Below are positions 17,036 through 24,720 of a stretch of 64,000 nt of DNA, piece after piece. Both the position numbers and the translations under genes were made by a program. A model generated the notes under the pieces. It was not told where the DNA came from. It saw nothing but the letters and a program-made list of their open reading frames with translations, and did not search any database. Numbering within the stretch: position 1 is the stretch's first letter; every line of letters begins with the position of its first letter. The stretch spans positions 248,001-312,000 of the forward strand of contig NZ_RXOF01000005.1 in NCBI RefSeq assembly GCF_003970915.1, in the 5' to 3' direction. The DNA comes from Hymenobacter gummosus. Its GTDB lineage: Bacteria; Bacteroidota; Bacteroidia; Cytophagales; Hymenobacteraceae.

Positions 17036-17592
17036 CGCTGCCGCCCGACGACTCCACCCTGCCGCCGCCCGCCCCGCAGCTGCGCGAGGCCGCCGTGCTG
17101 GTGCCCGTGTACCGCGACGACGCCGGCCAGCTGCGCCTGGTGCTGTTGGTGCGCAGCAACTTCGGCGTGCACGGCGGGCAGCTGGCCTTCCCCGGCGGCA
17201 AGCAGGACCCGGAGGACGCCTCCCTGCTCGATACTGCCCTGCGCGAGGCGGAGGAGGAAGTATTTCTGCCGCGTACGGCCGTGGAGGTGCTGGCCGAATT
17301 GCCCGACGTGAGTACGCCCACCGGCTTCCGCGTCACGCCCTATCTGGGACGCATTAGCCGGCCGGCCGTGTGGCGCTGGCTGGAGCGCGAGGTGACGGAA
17401 GTGCTGGAAATACCCGTGACCGAGCTGCTCGACCCGGCCCGCCACGCCACCGAAACCTGGCAGCTCGACGGCTGGCCCCGGCCCGCCCTGGTGTCGTTTA
17501 TCCGCATCGGGGAGCACCGGCTCTGGGGACTGAGCTACCGCATCGTGCGCCAGCTGCTGCCCCGCCTCACTGCGGGCGAATGGGCAGTGTGA
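17026..17592 (+). CDS. Nudix hydrolase of the CoA pyrophosphatase type
   Basis: From a GTG at 17026 this encodes 188 residues. Residues 49-80, HGGQLAFPGGKQDPEDASLL and then TALREAEEEVF, contain both the UPF0035-type motif (HxGQxAFPGG) and the Nudix box, which together mark CoA/acyl-CoA pyrophosphatases (NudL/YeaB, NUDT7/8). The final Gly of the Nudix box is replaced by Val or Phe, a minor deviation. It would turn over CoA derivatives in the cytoplasm. GTG 17026 is preferred to GTG 17002 because it gives a short overlap with the VOC gene. Confidence 0.8.
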   Translation: MAIALPPDDSTLPPPAPQLREAAVLVPVYRDDAGQLRLVLLVRSNFGVHGGQLAFPGGKQDPEDASLLDTALREAEEEVFLPRTAVEVLAELPDVSTPTGFRVTPYLGRISRPAVWRWLEREVTEVLEIPVTELLDPARHATETWQLDGWPRPALVSFIRIGEHRLWGLSYRIVRQLLPRLTAGEWAV

Positions 17593-17715
17593 GGGAATGA
17601 GGAATGAGGAATGAGGAATGAGGAATGAGGAATGAGGAATGAGGAATGAGGAATAGCGTACCGCTTCGTTGAGACTGGGTTGCGTCTTCCTTCTTCATTC
17701 CTCATTCTTCCTCAC
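17592..17715. repeat. Heptamer tract (GAATGAG)n with inverted tail
   Basis: Directly after the Nudix stop there are eight GAATGAG units (about 17595-17654). The complement (CTTCATTCCTCATTCTTCCT) follows at 17693-17712, shortly before the next gene. The two parts could pair. Confidence 0.85.
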
Positions 17716-17763
17716 AATTTGGCATGGTCTTGCGTTGAAGGCCACAAAGCAACTTTTCCGCTT

Positions 17764-18858
17764 ATGCGCACTCGTCTTTCTTTCCTGCTGGCCTTGCTGC
17801 TGACCTTCGGCGCCCGGGCCCAGCAGCAGGCCTCCATCTGGTACTTCGGGCAAGAAGCCGGCCTCGATTTCCGCCAGGGCGCCCCTACCCCGCTGCTCGA
17901 CGGCAAGCTGGCCACCTACGAGGGCTCGTCGGTGGCTACCACCTCGCGCGGACAGCTCCTGTTCTACACCAACGGCGTGAACGTGTGGAACCGCCAGCAC
18001 CAGCTCATGCCCAACGGCAAGGGCCTGGCCGGCAGCAAAACTTCCTCCCAGAGCGCCCTGGTCATTCCCGACCCGGGCAGCGGCAACGTGTTCTACATCT
18101 TCACCACCGCCGCCGAGGGCAGCAGCGTGGGCATGCGCTACTCCGTGGTCGACATGACCGACGCCGAGGGCCTGGGCGACGTAAAGCGCACCAACGGCCT
18201 GCTCATCTCGCCAGTGGCCGAAAAGCTGGCCGCCGTGCGCCACAAGAACGGCCGCGACATCTGGGTGGTGGGCCACCGCTGGAACTCCAACGCCTTCGTG
18301 AGCTACCTCGTCACGCCCGACGGGGTGCAGACCAAGCCGATTCTGAGCAACGTGGGCTCGATGCACGCCGGCCCCGGCCGCAACGCCATCGGCTGCATGA
18401 AGTTTTCCGTGGATGGCAAGAAGCTGGGCGTGGCCATCTGGCGCGAGGCCAACAAGGTAGAGGTATTTGACTTCGACAACGCCACCGGCCTGGTGAAAAA
18501 CCCCAAGAGCTACGGCCCCTTCGAGGAAGCCTACGGCGTGGAATTTTCCCCCGACGGCTCCAAGCTCTACGCCAGCAGCAACGGCACCGGCGGCGGCAAC
18601 GCCCAGGTGTGGCAGGTGGACCTCAAGACCGGTACCAAAACCGCCGTCGGCAACTCCGCCAACCGCAAAATCGGCTCCCTGCAGCTCGGCCCCGACGGCC
18701 GCATCTACGTGGCCCGCGAGGACAACCCCTTCCTCGGCATCATCGAAAACCCCAACGCCGCCGGCACAGCCGCCAAGTACACCGACGACGGTATCAAGCT
18801 CGGCGGCCGCCGCGGCAAGCTCGGCCTGCCCATCTTCATGCAGAGCTATTTTCGGTGA
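17764..18858 (+). CDS. Secreted propeller-like protein related to the N-terminal region of Bacteroidota surface proteins
   Basis: This 364-residue protein begins with a signal peptide (MRTRLSFLLALLLTFGARA, cleavage near AQQQ). The mature chain has IWYFGQEAGLDFRQGAPTPL, EGSSV, GQLLFYTNGVNVWNRQH, MPNGKGLAGSKTSSQSALVIP and ENPNAAG. These are the motifs of the beta-propeller-like N-terminal region that usually precedes PKD and type IX secretion sorting domains in large Bacteroidota proteins. Here it stands alone, without a C-terminal sorting domain. It is probably periplasmic or secreted; the function is unknown. The 17764 start is the ATG directly before the signal peptide. Confidence 0.75.
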   Translation: MRTRLSFLLALLLTFGARAQQQASIWYFGQEAGLDFRQGAPTPLLDGKLATYEGSSVATTSRGQLLFYTNGVNVWNRQHQLMPNGKGLAGSKTSSQSALVIPDPGSGNVFYIFTTAAEGSSVGMRYSVVDMTDAEGLGDVKRTNGLLISPVAEKLAAVRHKNGRDIWVVGHRWNSNAFVSYLVTPDGVQTKPILSNVGSMHAGPGRNAIGCMKFSVDGKKLGVAIWREANKVEVFDFDNATGLVKNPKSYGPFEEAYGVEFSPDGSKLYASSNGTGGGNAQVWQVDLKTGTKTAVGNSANRKIGSLQLGPDGRIYVAREDNPFLGIIENPNAAGTAAKYTDDGIKLGGRRGKLGLPIFMQSYFR

Positions 18859-18880
18859 TTAGGGGATTGGGGAAAAAGCC

Positions 18881-19096
18881 CGTCATCCTGAGCAACGCGA
18901 AGGACCTTCCTCGCACCCTGCACCGCCGCTGACACACGCCCTGACGCTCTAATCCCGCACCAACTAAAAAGCGCAGCCACCAACGCCCTGATGTTGGTGG
19001 CTGCGCTTTTATCGTTTCAGTCGATTAGCGTCGGTACGATGGCATCCGCGGCGGTGCAGGGTGCGAGGAAGGTCCTTCGCGTTGCTCAGGATGACG
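18881..19096. repeat. Family A inverted-repeat element, copy 1
   Basis: The ends CGTCATCCTGAGCAACGCGA and its complement (TCGCGTTGCTCAGGATGACG) flank about 216 bases, with a second layer of pairing (CCTCGCACCCTGCACCGCCG and its complement). The middle contains a terminator-like hairpin. The element lies between two convergent genes and is bordered by inverted GTGATTAG-type tracts at 18856-18875 and 19122-19151. Confidence 0.85.
18967..19010. terminator. Bidirectional terminator inside family A copy 1
   Basis: A perfect 18-base stem (AAAAGCGCAGCCACCAAC and its complement) has an 8-base loop, with A-runs before and T-runs after, so it can stop transcription from both converging genes. Confidence 0.8.
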
Positions 19097-19148
19097 TTCA
19101 GATTGATCCGGCTGCCGTAGGCACCTAATCACCCAATCCCTTAATCAC

Positions 19149-20546
19149 CTACTTCTGCTCCCCGAACTTGAAGCGCAGAAAGCCGGTGGCTACCGACACG
19201 TAGGGGCTTTCGGAGGTGAACAGGCCCACCAGGTCGCGGGTGCTGAGGCCGGCTTCGTAGTGCTTGGTGGCCAGCGTGACGCCCAGCGGCAGGCTGAAGC
19301 CGTAACCGGCGCCGCTGCTCAGGCCGCTGCTCAGGCGCAGCCAGCGGATGGGCTTGAAGTCGACGCCGGCGCCGATGAAGGGCTTGGGCAGGTTGCCGGC
19401 CACGTTGTTGAGCGGAATGGTGGCGTCGAGGCCCACCTCGAAATACTCGCTGATGCGCAGGCCAGCGCCGGCGCGCAGCTTGGTGGGCAGGCTTTCGGAC
19501 CGCTCGGCGCTGGGCTGGTACTGGAAGAGGCTGTCGGTGCCGGCGGCCACCAGCTGGGCGGCTTCCTTGAAGAAGTTGTAGGTATTGACGCCGGTGGAGT
19601 TGAGTTGCTTGAGCCGCTGGTCGTTGGCCGTGAGCAGGTTGCCCGTCCACTTCATGCTACCCACGTCGGTGAGGGAGAGGCCCAGGCGCAGGGCCTTGCC
19701 GGTTTCGATGGCCACGCCCAAATCGAAGCCGTTGCCCTTGCCCACCGGGCGCAGGCCCGAGCCGCCGCTGCGGTAGTTGAACTGCGGGTTGCGCACCACG
19801 TCGCCGTAGTTGATATCGAACAGCGGCGACACGGAGCCGAATGCGTTGAGCTTGCCGTCCTCGGCCCGGATGTCGATAACGCCCACGCCCTCGATGTAGC
19901 GGTAGCCCACGCCGGCCGAGAGCTGAAACATGTCGTTGTCGAGGATGCGACGGCCAAAGGCCACGTTGAACTCGTTGAGCCAGCTCATCTGCAGGCGCGT
20001 GCCTTCCAGGGCGGTGGACACCAGCGGGGCGGTGCCAGGCTGGTAGTTCTGGTAAATCGGCGCGTTCTTGCCCAGGAACAGGATTTCGGCCATGTTCTTG
20101 TTCAGCCCCGCGTGGCTCACGAAGCGCTGCTGGTTGCTGATGGCCACCGTGCCCAGCCCCAGCAGCGACACGGCCGCCCCGAAGGTCGTCACGTCGGCAT
20201 TCACGTTCAGGGCGTTGTCGGAGGTGAAGGCCTTGGCCAGCTCCTGCTTTTCGGCCTGGGTCAGGCGGTCGTCCACGCGCTTGATGAAGCGCATCATCTG
20301 CTCACGCGTGAGCGACTGGGAGCCGACGCCCACCCCAAACTGCAGCAAGCCCACCGCCACCTTGGGGCTGCCGATGCGGGCGAGGTTGGCGGGGTTGATG
20401 CCGATGGCCTGGTAGTCGCTGACGAAGGTATTGGCCACGCCGCCGCGGCCCGTGGAGCCGAAGTTGCTAAGCTCGTTCTGGGCGTGCAGGGCCGCGGGGG
20501 CCAGCGCCAGGCCCGTCAGGGCCAGGCCAGTCAGTAGTCGTTTCAT
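19149..20546 (-). CDS. DUF5723-type outer-membrane protein
   Basis: This 465-residue protein has a signal peptide (MKRLLTGLALTGLALAPAAL, then HAQ). After cleavage it has a short conserved N-terminal part (GRGGVANTFVSDYQAIGINP) seen in the DUF5723 family, and then many amphipathic strands, ending VATGFLRFKFGEQK, consistent with a beta-barrel. The family is Bacteroidota-specific and of unknown function. The open frame continues upstream of 20546 through the meaB region, but that is antisense to a real gene. The family name is from memory of these motifs. Confidence 0.75.
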   Translation of the reverse strand: MKRLLTGLALTGLALAPAALHAQNELSNFGSTGRGGVANTFVSDYQAIGINPANLARIGSPKVAVGLLQFGVGVGSQSLTREQMMRFIKRVDDRLTQAEKQELAKAFTSDNALNVNADVTTFGAAVSLLGLGTVAISNQQRFVSHAGLNKNMAEILFLGKNAPIYQNYQPGTAPLVSTALEGTRLQMSWLNEFNVAFGRRILDNDMFQLSAGVGYRYIEGVGVIDIRAEDGKLNAFGSVSPLFDINYGDVVRNPQFNYRSGGSGLRPVGKGNGFDLGVAIETGKALRLGLSLTDVGSMKWTGNLLTANDQRLKQLNSTGVNTYNFFKEAAQLVAAGTDSLFQYQPSAERSESLPTKLRAGAGLRISEYFEVGLDATIPLNNVAGNLPKPFIGAGVDFKPIRWLRLSSGLSSGAGYGFSLPLGVTLATKHYEAGLSTRDLVGLFTSESPYVSVATGFLRFKFGEQK

Positions 20547-20760
20547 CACCGGTAGTTGTTGAGAGGGTAAGTCCGCGCCGCGGCGGATAGGCTCAGGGGG
20601 TGGCGGCGCAACGCCGGGGCAAGTACCTACATTTAAGCCGCCGAACCAAAGCGGGCCGGTTACGAATCGATGAGCAAACGCCGAAAATCGACTTAGCCCG
20701 ATTCCCGGCTCCCGCGTAAGCCCGTTTTCGGCGGCCCTACCGCCGATTTTCTTCTCCGCC

Positions 20761-21735
20761 GTGCCCAAACGACTCCCCGCCGCCCAGTACATCGACGGCC
20801 TGCTGGCCCACGACCGGCTCGTGCTCAGCCGCGCCATTACCCTCGTCGAAAGCACCCTGCCCGCCGACCAGGCGCTGGCCCAGCAGGTACTGACGGCGGT
20901 GCTGCCCCAGGCGGGCCGCTCGGTGCGGGTGGGCATTACGGGCGTGCCGGGCGTGGGCAAGAGCACGTTCATCGAAGCCCTGGGCATGCACCTGGTGGAG
21001 CAGGGCCACCGCCTGGCCGTGCTGGCCGTGGACCCCAGCAGCCAGCGCAGCGGCGGCAGCATCCTGGGCGACAAAACCCGCATGAACCAGCTGGCCGCGC
21101 ACCCGCAGGCCTTTATCCGCCCCTCCCCGGCCGGCCGCTCCCTGGGCGGGGTGGCCCGGGCTTCCCGCGAAGCGCTGCTCCTGTGTGAGGCGGCGGGCTT
21201 CGACGTGATTTTCGTGGAAACCGTGGGCGTGGGCCAGAGCGAAACCGCCGTGCACGGCATGGTCGATTTCTTCCTGCTGCTAATGCTGGCCGGCGCCGGC
21301 GACGAGCTGCAGGGCGTCAAGCGCGGCATCATGGAAATGGCTGACGCGGTAGTTATTACCAAGGCCGACTCGGGCAACGAGCTGGCGGCCAAACGGGCGC
21401 GGGTGGAGTACCAGTCGGCGCTGCGGCTGTTTCCGCACGCGGCCTCGGGCTGGGCGCCGGTGGCCCGCACCTGCTCGGCCCTCACCGGCGAGGGCGTGCC
21501 GGGCGTGTGGCAGGAAATCGGCCGATACCTGGAGCTGACGCGCGGCAACGGCGCCTTTGAGCGGCGGCGGCAGGAGCAGAACCTGCAGTGGCTGCAGCAA
21601 AGCATCCGGGAGGCGCTGGAGGAACGCTTCTACGCCCGCCCGGACGTGGCCGCGCGCTTGCCCGCGCTGCAGCAGCGGGTGATGAGCGGGCAGCAGTCGG
21701 CCTTCGGAGCGGCGGCGGAGCTGCTGGGGCTGTAG
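20761..21735 (+). CDS. meaB: Methylmalonyl-CoA mutase-associated GTPase MeaB (ArgK family)
   Basis: This 324-residue protein carries the P-loop GVPGVGKST at 61-69 and, in order, the family signatures AVDPSSQRSGGSILGDKTRM, FIRPSPAGRSLGGVA, VETVGVGQSE, and TKAD for guanine specificity. MeaB protects and loads cobalamin on methylmalonyl-CoA mutase, which is not in this window. The start is a GTG; no ATG precedes the conserved region. The TAG stop lies in the tip of a family C repeat. It is divergent from the DUF5723 gene across a 214-base gap in which I see no clear motif. Confidence 0.93.
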   Translation: MPKRLPAAQYIDGLLAHDRLVLSRAITLVESTLPADQALAQQVLTAVLPQAGRSVRVGITGVPGVGKSTFIEALGMHLVEQGHRLAVLAVDPSSQRSGGSILGDKTRMNQLAAHPQAFIRPSPAGRSLGGVARASREALLLCEAAGFDVIFVETVGVGQSETAVHGMVDFFLLLMLAGAGDELQGVKRGIMEMADAVVITKADSGNELAAKRARVEYQSALRLFPHAASGWAPVARTCSALTGEGVPGVWQEIGRYLELTRGNGAFERRRQEQNLQWLQQSIREALEERFYARPDVAARLPALQQRVMSGQQSAFGAAAELLGL

Positions 21736-21866
21736 CGCGAAGCAGAGCCGTATCATTAGCTGATGCCTGGACGGCTTGCGTGTAGCGCGAAGCTCCGCTT
21801 CGTGCATCGTTGCTGACGCCTGCACGACTATCGGTCAACGAAACGCGAAGCAGAGCTTCACGCTAC
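21732..21866. repeat. Family C inverted repeat, copy 2, supplying stop codons to both flanking genes
   Basis: The left tip GTAGCGCGAAGCAGAG (21732) and right tip ending CTTCACGCTAC (21866) are inverted; an internal copy GTAGCGCGAAGCTCCGC begins at 21782. The TAG of meaB (21733-21735) and the TAG of the convergent carboxylesterase (21863-21865 on the minus strand) are the same bases of the two tips. Confidence 0.8.
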
Positions 21867-23497
21867 TTATTCAGCAGCTCGTCCAGCAGCTGATACCGGG
21901 CTTCCTGGGCCGCGGGCTCGGCGCGGGTGCTGGCGTTGATGCGCAGCTGCTGCGGGCGGGCCCCGCCCGCGGCGGGCCAGGGCGCAAGGCCGGCGCCGTT
22001 GGGGTTGCCGGTCTTGATGAAGTTGGCGAAGTAGCGCTGCAGCAGGTCCGACACCAGGTAGTCGGTGGCCGTCCAGGCGTAGACTTTATTGGTGGCCAGG
22101 TTGCCCAGGGCGTACTCGATTTCGGCCGAATGCACGGCGCCCCGGGGCGCGGGCGGCTTGGGTTTGCTCGGGTCGGCTTTCAGCACGCCGCCGGCCAGGC
22201 CGGGCGTGGCGTCGCCCATGGCCGGCACCATGGCGGGGCGGGGCTGGGCGTAGAGGTAGCGGTACACGGGCTGCCCGCCGGTTTGCTGGTGCGCGGCGGC
22301 CCACTTCCACGTGCTGTAGCCGATGAACAGGTCGCCGGCCAGGTCGGTGGCCGACTGCTCGGCTTCGGCGGGCGTGGTGGCGGGGTACAGCTTGAGCACC
22401 GCCGCCGCCCGGTCGCCAAAGCGCTTTTGCACGGCCTGCTGGTAGTTTTCGGGCGTCAGAGGCTGGCCGCCGAGCAGCCAGCCGGCATTCATTTCCTCGG
22501 AGTTCCAGCCCAGCAGCAGCGGTACGCGGGCCTGTTGCCCGGCCGCGAAAATGGCCGGGGGCGCCTGGGGCAGAAAGTACCCGTCGAGGATGGGGCCGAA
22601 GCGGGGCGCGCCGGGCTTGCCGGCGGCGGCCAGCAGCTGCTCGGCCGGCAGGGCGCGCAGGGCGTCTAGCGAGGTGGCACCCACGCCAGCGGCGAAGGTG
22701 GCCCCCGCCTGCTCCGCCGCGGCCAGCGGGGTCAGGCCCAGGCTGGAGCCCAGCAGGGAGCCACTTTCGCCGATAGCCCGCTGAAACAAGCCTTTCGAGC
22801 CAGGGGAAGCCATCTGCCCGCTCACTGACATGGAACCGGCCGACTCGCCGGCAATGGTAACCTGCTGCGGGTCGCCGCCGAAGGCGCTGATGTTCTGCTG
22901 CACCCAGCGCAGGGCCGCCTGCTGGTCGAGCAGGCCGTAGTTGCCCGAGGCGTTGCGGCCCGATTCTCTGGTCAGCTCCGGGTGCGCCAGGAAGCCGAAC
23001 ACGCCCAGGCGGTAGTTGACCGTCACGGCCACGATGCCGCGGCGGGCCATGGCTTCGCCGTCGTAGCGCGGCTCGGAGGCGTCGCCGGCCTGGAAACCGC
23101 CGCCGTAGAAGTACACCAGCACCGGCCGCCGCTCCTGGGCCGCGGTGGCGGGCGTCCACACGTTCAGGTACAGGCAATCCTCGCTGCCAGCCGGGGAGCG
23201 GAAGTTCATGTCGCCGAACAAGGGCAGCTGCATGGGCCGGGCGGCAAACGCGGTGGCCGGCCGCACGCCCGCCCACGGCTGCACCGGCTGGGGCGGCTGC
23301 CAGCGCCGGGCCCCGACTGGCGGCGCGGCAAACGGCACCCCGAGAAAGACGCGGATACCCTGGCTGGTGCGGCCTTCCAGCGTACCCGCGGCCACGCGTA
23401 CCCGGCTGCCGGCGGATTCTTTAGCGGTTGGTTTCTTGGCCTGGCTCAGGCAGATAAGAGACACGGCCAGCAGCAGGAGCAGGATAGCAGACTTCAC
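21863..23497 (-). CDS. Type B carboxylesterase, secreted
   Basis: This 544-residue protein starts with a signal peptide (MKSAILLLLLAVSLICLSQA). It shows the type B carboxylesterase landmarks: GVPFAAPPVGARRW near 53, EDCLYLNVW near 106-114, oxyanion loop YGGGF near 131, the nucleophile GESAGS with Ser219, and the catalytic-His region AVHSAEIEYALG late in the chain. It hydrolyses carboxylic esters in the periplasm or outside the cell. It is a single gene whose last codon falls in a repeat tip. Confidence 0.9.
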   Translation of the reverse strand: MKSAILLLLLAVSLICLSQAKKPTAKESAGSRVRVAAGTLEGRTSQGIRVFLGVPFAAPPVGARRWQPPQPVQPWAGVRPATAFAARPMQLPLFGDMNFRSPAGSEDCLYLNVWTPATAAQERRPVLVYFYGGGFQAGDASEPRYDGEAMARRGIVAVTVNYRLGVFGFLAHPELTRESGRNASGNYGLLDQQAALRWVQQNISAFGGDPQQVTIAGESAGSMSVSGQMASPGSKGLFQRAIGESGSLLGSSLGLTPLAAAEQAGATFAAGVGATSLDALRALPAEQLLAAAGKPGAPRFGPILDGYFLPQAPPAIFAAGQQARVPLLLGWNSEEMNAGWLLGGQPLTPENYQQAVQKRFGDRAAAVLKLYPATTPAEAEQSATDLAGDLFIGYSTWKWAAAHQQTGGQPVYRYLYAQPRPAMVPAMGDATPGLAGGVLKADPSKPKPPAPRGAVHSAEIEYALGNLATNKVYAWTATDYLVSDLLQRYFANFIKTGNPNGAGLAPWPAAGGARPQQLRINASTRAEPAAQEARYQLLDELLNK

Positions 23498-23550
23498 GGT
23501 GGGAATGATTGGCGGGCGAAAAAATAAAGCAGCGGTTCAGACAGGGCCGC

Positions 23551-23940
23551 CTACTTGAGCTGCAGCAGGTCCCACTTGTTGCCGTAGAGGTCGGCAAATA
23601 CCACGACCGAGCCGTAGTCCTCGTAGCGCGGCTCCTCCAGGAACTGCACCCCGGCGGCTTTATAGCGGGCGTAATCGGCGGCGAAGTCGTCGGTGTTGAG
23701 GAACAGGAACACCCGGCCGCCAGCCTGGTTGCCGACGTGGGCGCGCTGCTCGTCGGTGGCGGCCTGGGCCAGCAGCAGGGCCGGCGTGGCGCCGCCAGTT
23801 GGGGCTACGCGCACCCAGCGTTTGCCCTGGCCGCGGTCGGTGTCTTCCAGCAGCTCGAAGCCCAGCTTATCGACGTAGAAGCGGATGGCCTCGTCGTAGT
23901 CGCGGACGAGCAGGGTAAGGTTGGCAATGTGCTGGGGCAT
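23551..23940 (-). CDS. VOC family protein, 129 aa
   Basis: This is a glyoxalase-fold protein with the typical opening IANLTLLVRDYDEAIRFYVD, KLGFELLEDTDRGQGKRWV, and the closing GSVVVFADLYGNKWDLLQL with a metal-ligand-type strand. Its start overlaps the stop of the upstream lipoprotein gene by one base, so the two are coupled. The substrate is unknown; similar proteins include uncharacterised glyoxalase superfamily members. Confidence 0.88.
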   Translation of the reverse strand: MPQHIANLTLLVRDYDEAIRFYVDKLGFELLEDTDRGQGKRWVRVAPTGGATPALLLAQAATDEQRAHVGNQAGGRVFLFLNTDDFAADYARYKAAGVQFLEEPRYEDYGSVVVFADLYGNKWDLLQLK

Positions 23941-24593
23941 TAGTCGGGGGCGTGAAGGATTGACAGGAGTTCGTTGTAATCCGTCAGCAGGCGCTTTTGT
24001 TCGAGCGGCAGCATCTCGCTGGCCGGCTTTGGCTCGACGCCCTTACCCCGGAGCTGCCGAATCAGCTGGCCGTCGGCGAAGTAGCTGCGGGTTTCCTCGA
24101 CGGTGGACTGGGCGGGGTCGAAAGCCGGGCCGCCGTTCTGCCGGGCCGTGGCAGAGTCGTAGTAGAATGGCCGGTTATAGCTCGTCTTCTGCTCGTACAC
24201 GAAGGACAGCTGGCCGTCCAGCAGGTAATATTCGGTCAGCCACTGGCCCGTCTCGCCGTAGTCGCGGGCCACGATTTTGACCGGCACCGCGCCTTCGTAG
24301 TAAAACACCGCCTCCCCGCCTTCGGTGGAGCGGCTCAACTCGCGCTTCACCACCCGGCTCCACTGCTTGCGGGCGTTCAGGCTCTGGAAGTTGGCGCGGA
24401 TGGGTTGGAGCTGCAGCTCGTGGCTTAGCTCGTCGTTGGTGGCGGGGCTGCCCTGCCGCACCGAGTCCTGGCGCAGGGCGGTAGCGGCCGAGGCTGGTGG
24501 GGGCGTCGCCTTCACTTCGGGCTGCTTTTCGGAGCCGCAGGCCGTGGTCAGCAGGGCAAGCAGGCTCAGCCCGCGCAGTAAGTGTAAAGTCAT
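23940..24593 (-). CDS. Lipoprotein of unknown function, 217 aa
   Basis: The N-terminus MTLHLLRGLSLLALLTTACG is a lipoprotein signal with Cys19. A Pro/Ala/Ser linker follows and then a soluble domain rich in aromatic residues (EAVFYYEGAVPVKIVARDYG, TEYYLLDGQLSFVYEQKTSY). I do not recognise the family by name. It precedes the VOC gene and overlaps it by one base. Confidence 0.75.
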   Translation of the reverse strand: MTLHLLRGLSLLALLTTACGSEKQPEVKATPPPASAATALRQDSVRQGSPATNDELSHELQLQPIRANFQSLNARKQWSRVVKRELSRSTEGGEAVFYYEGAVPVKIVARDYGETGQWLTEYYLLDGQLSFVYEQKTSYNRPFYYDSATARQNGGPAFDPAQSTVEETRSYFADGQLIRQLRGKGVEPKPASEMLPLEQKRLLTDYNELLSILHAPD

Positions 24594-24665
24594 AGCCTAA
24601 AGTAAAGCGCCAAAGTAGTCCGAACGCCTTTCCCGGCGCAGAGTTGCGGCCCCCGCAAAAGCAAA

Positions 24666-24698
24666 CGCCGCGGCTTCGCTCATGGCAAAACCGCGGCG
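24666..24698 (-). terminator. Hairpin after the DUF5916 gene
   Basis: CGCCGCGG and CCGCGGCG pair around a 17-base loop, just beyond the stop of the minus-strand gene at 24721, and are followed on that strand by a T-rich run. It may serve as that gene's terminator. Confidence 0.5.
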
Positions 24699-24720
24699 CC
24701 GGGGCCGACTGGCGCAACTA

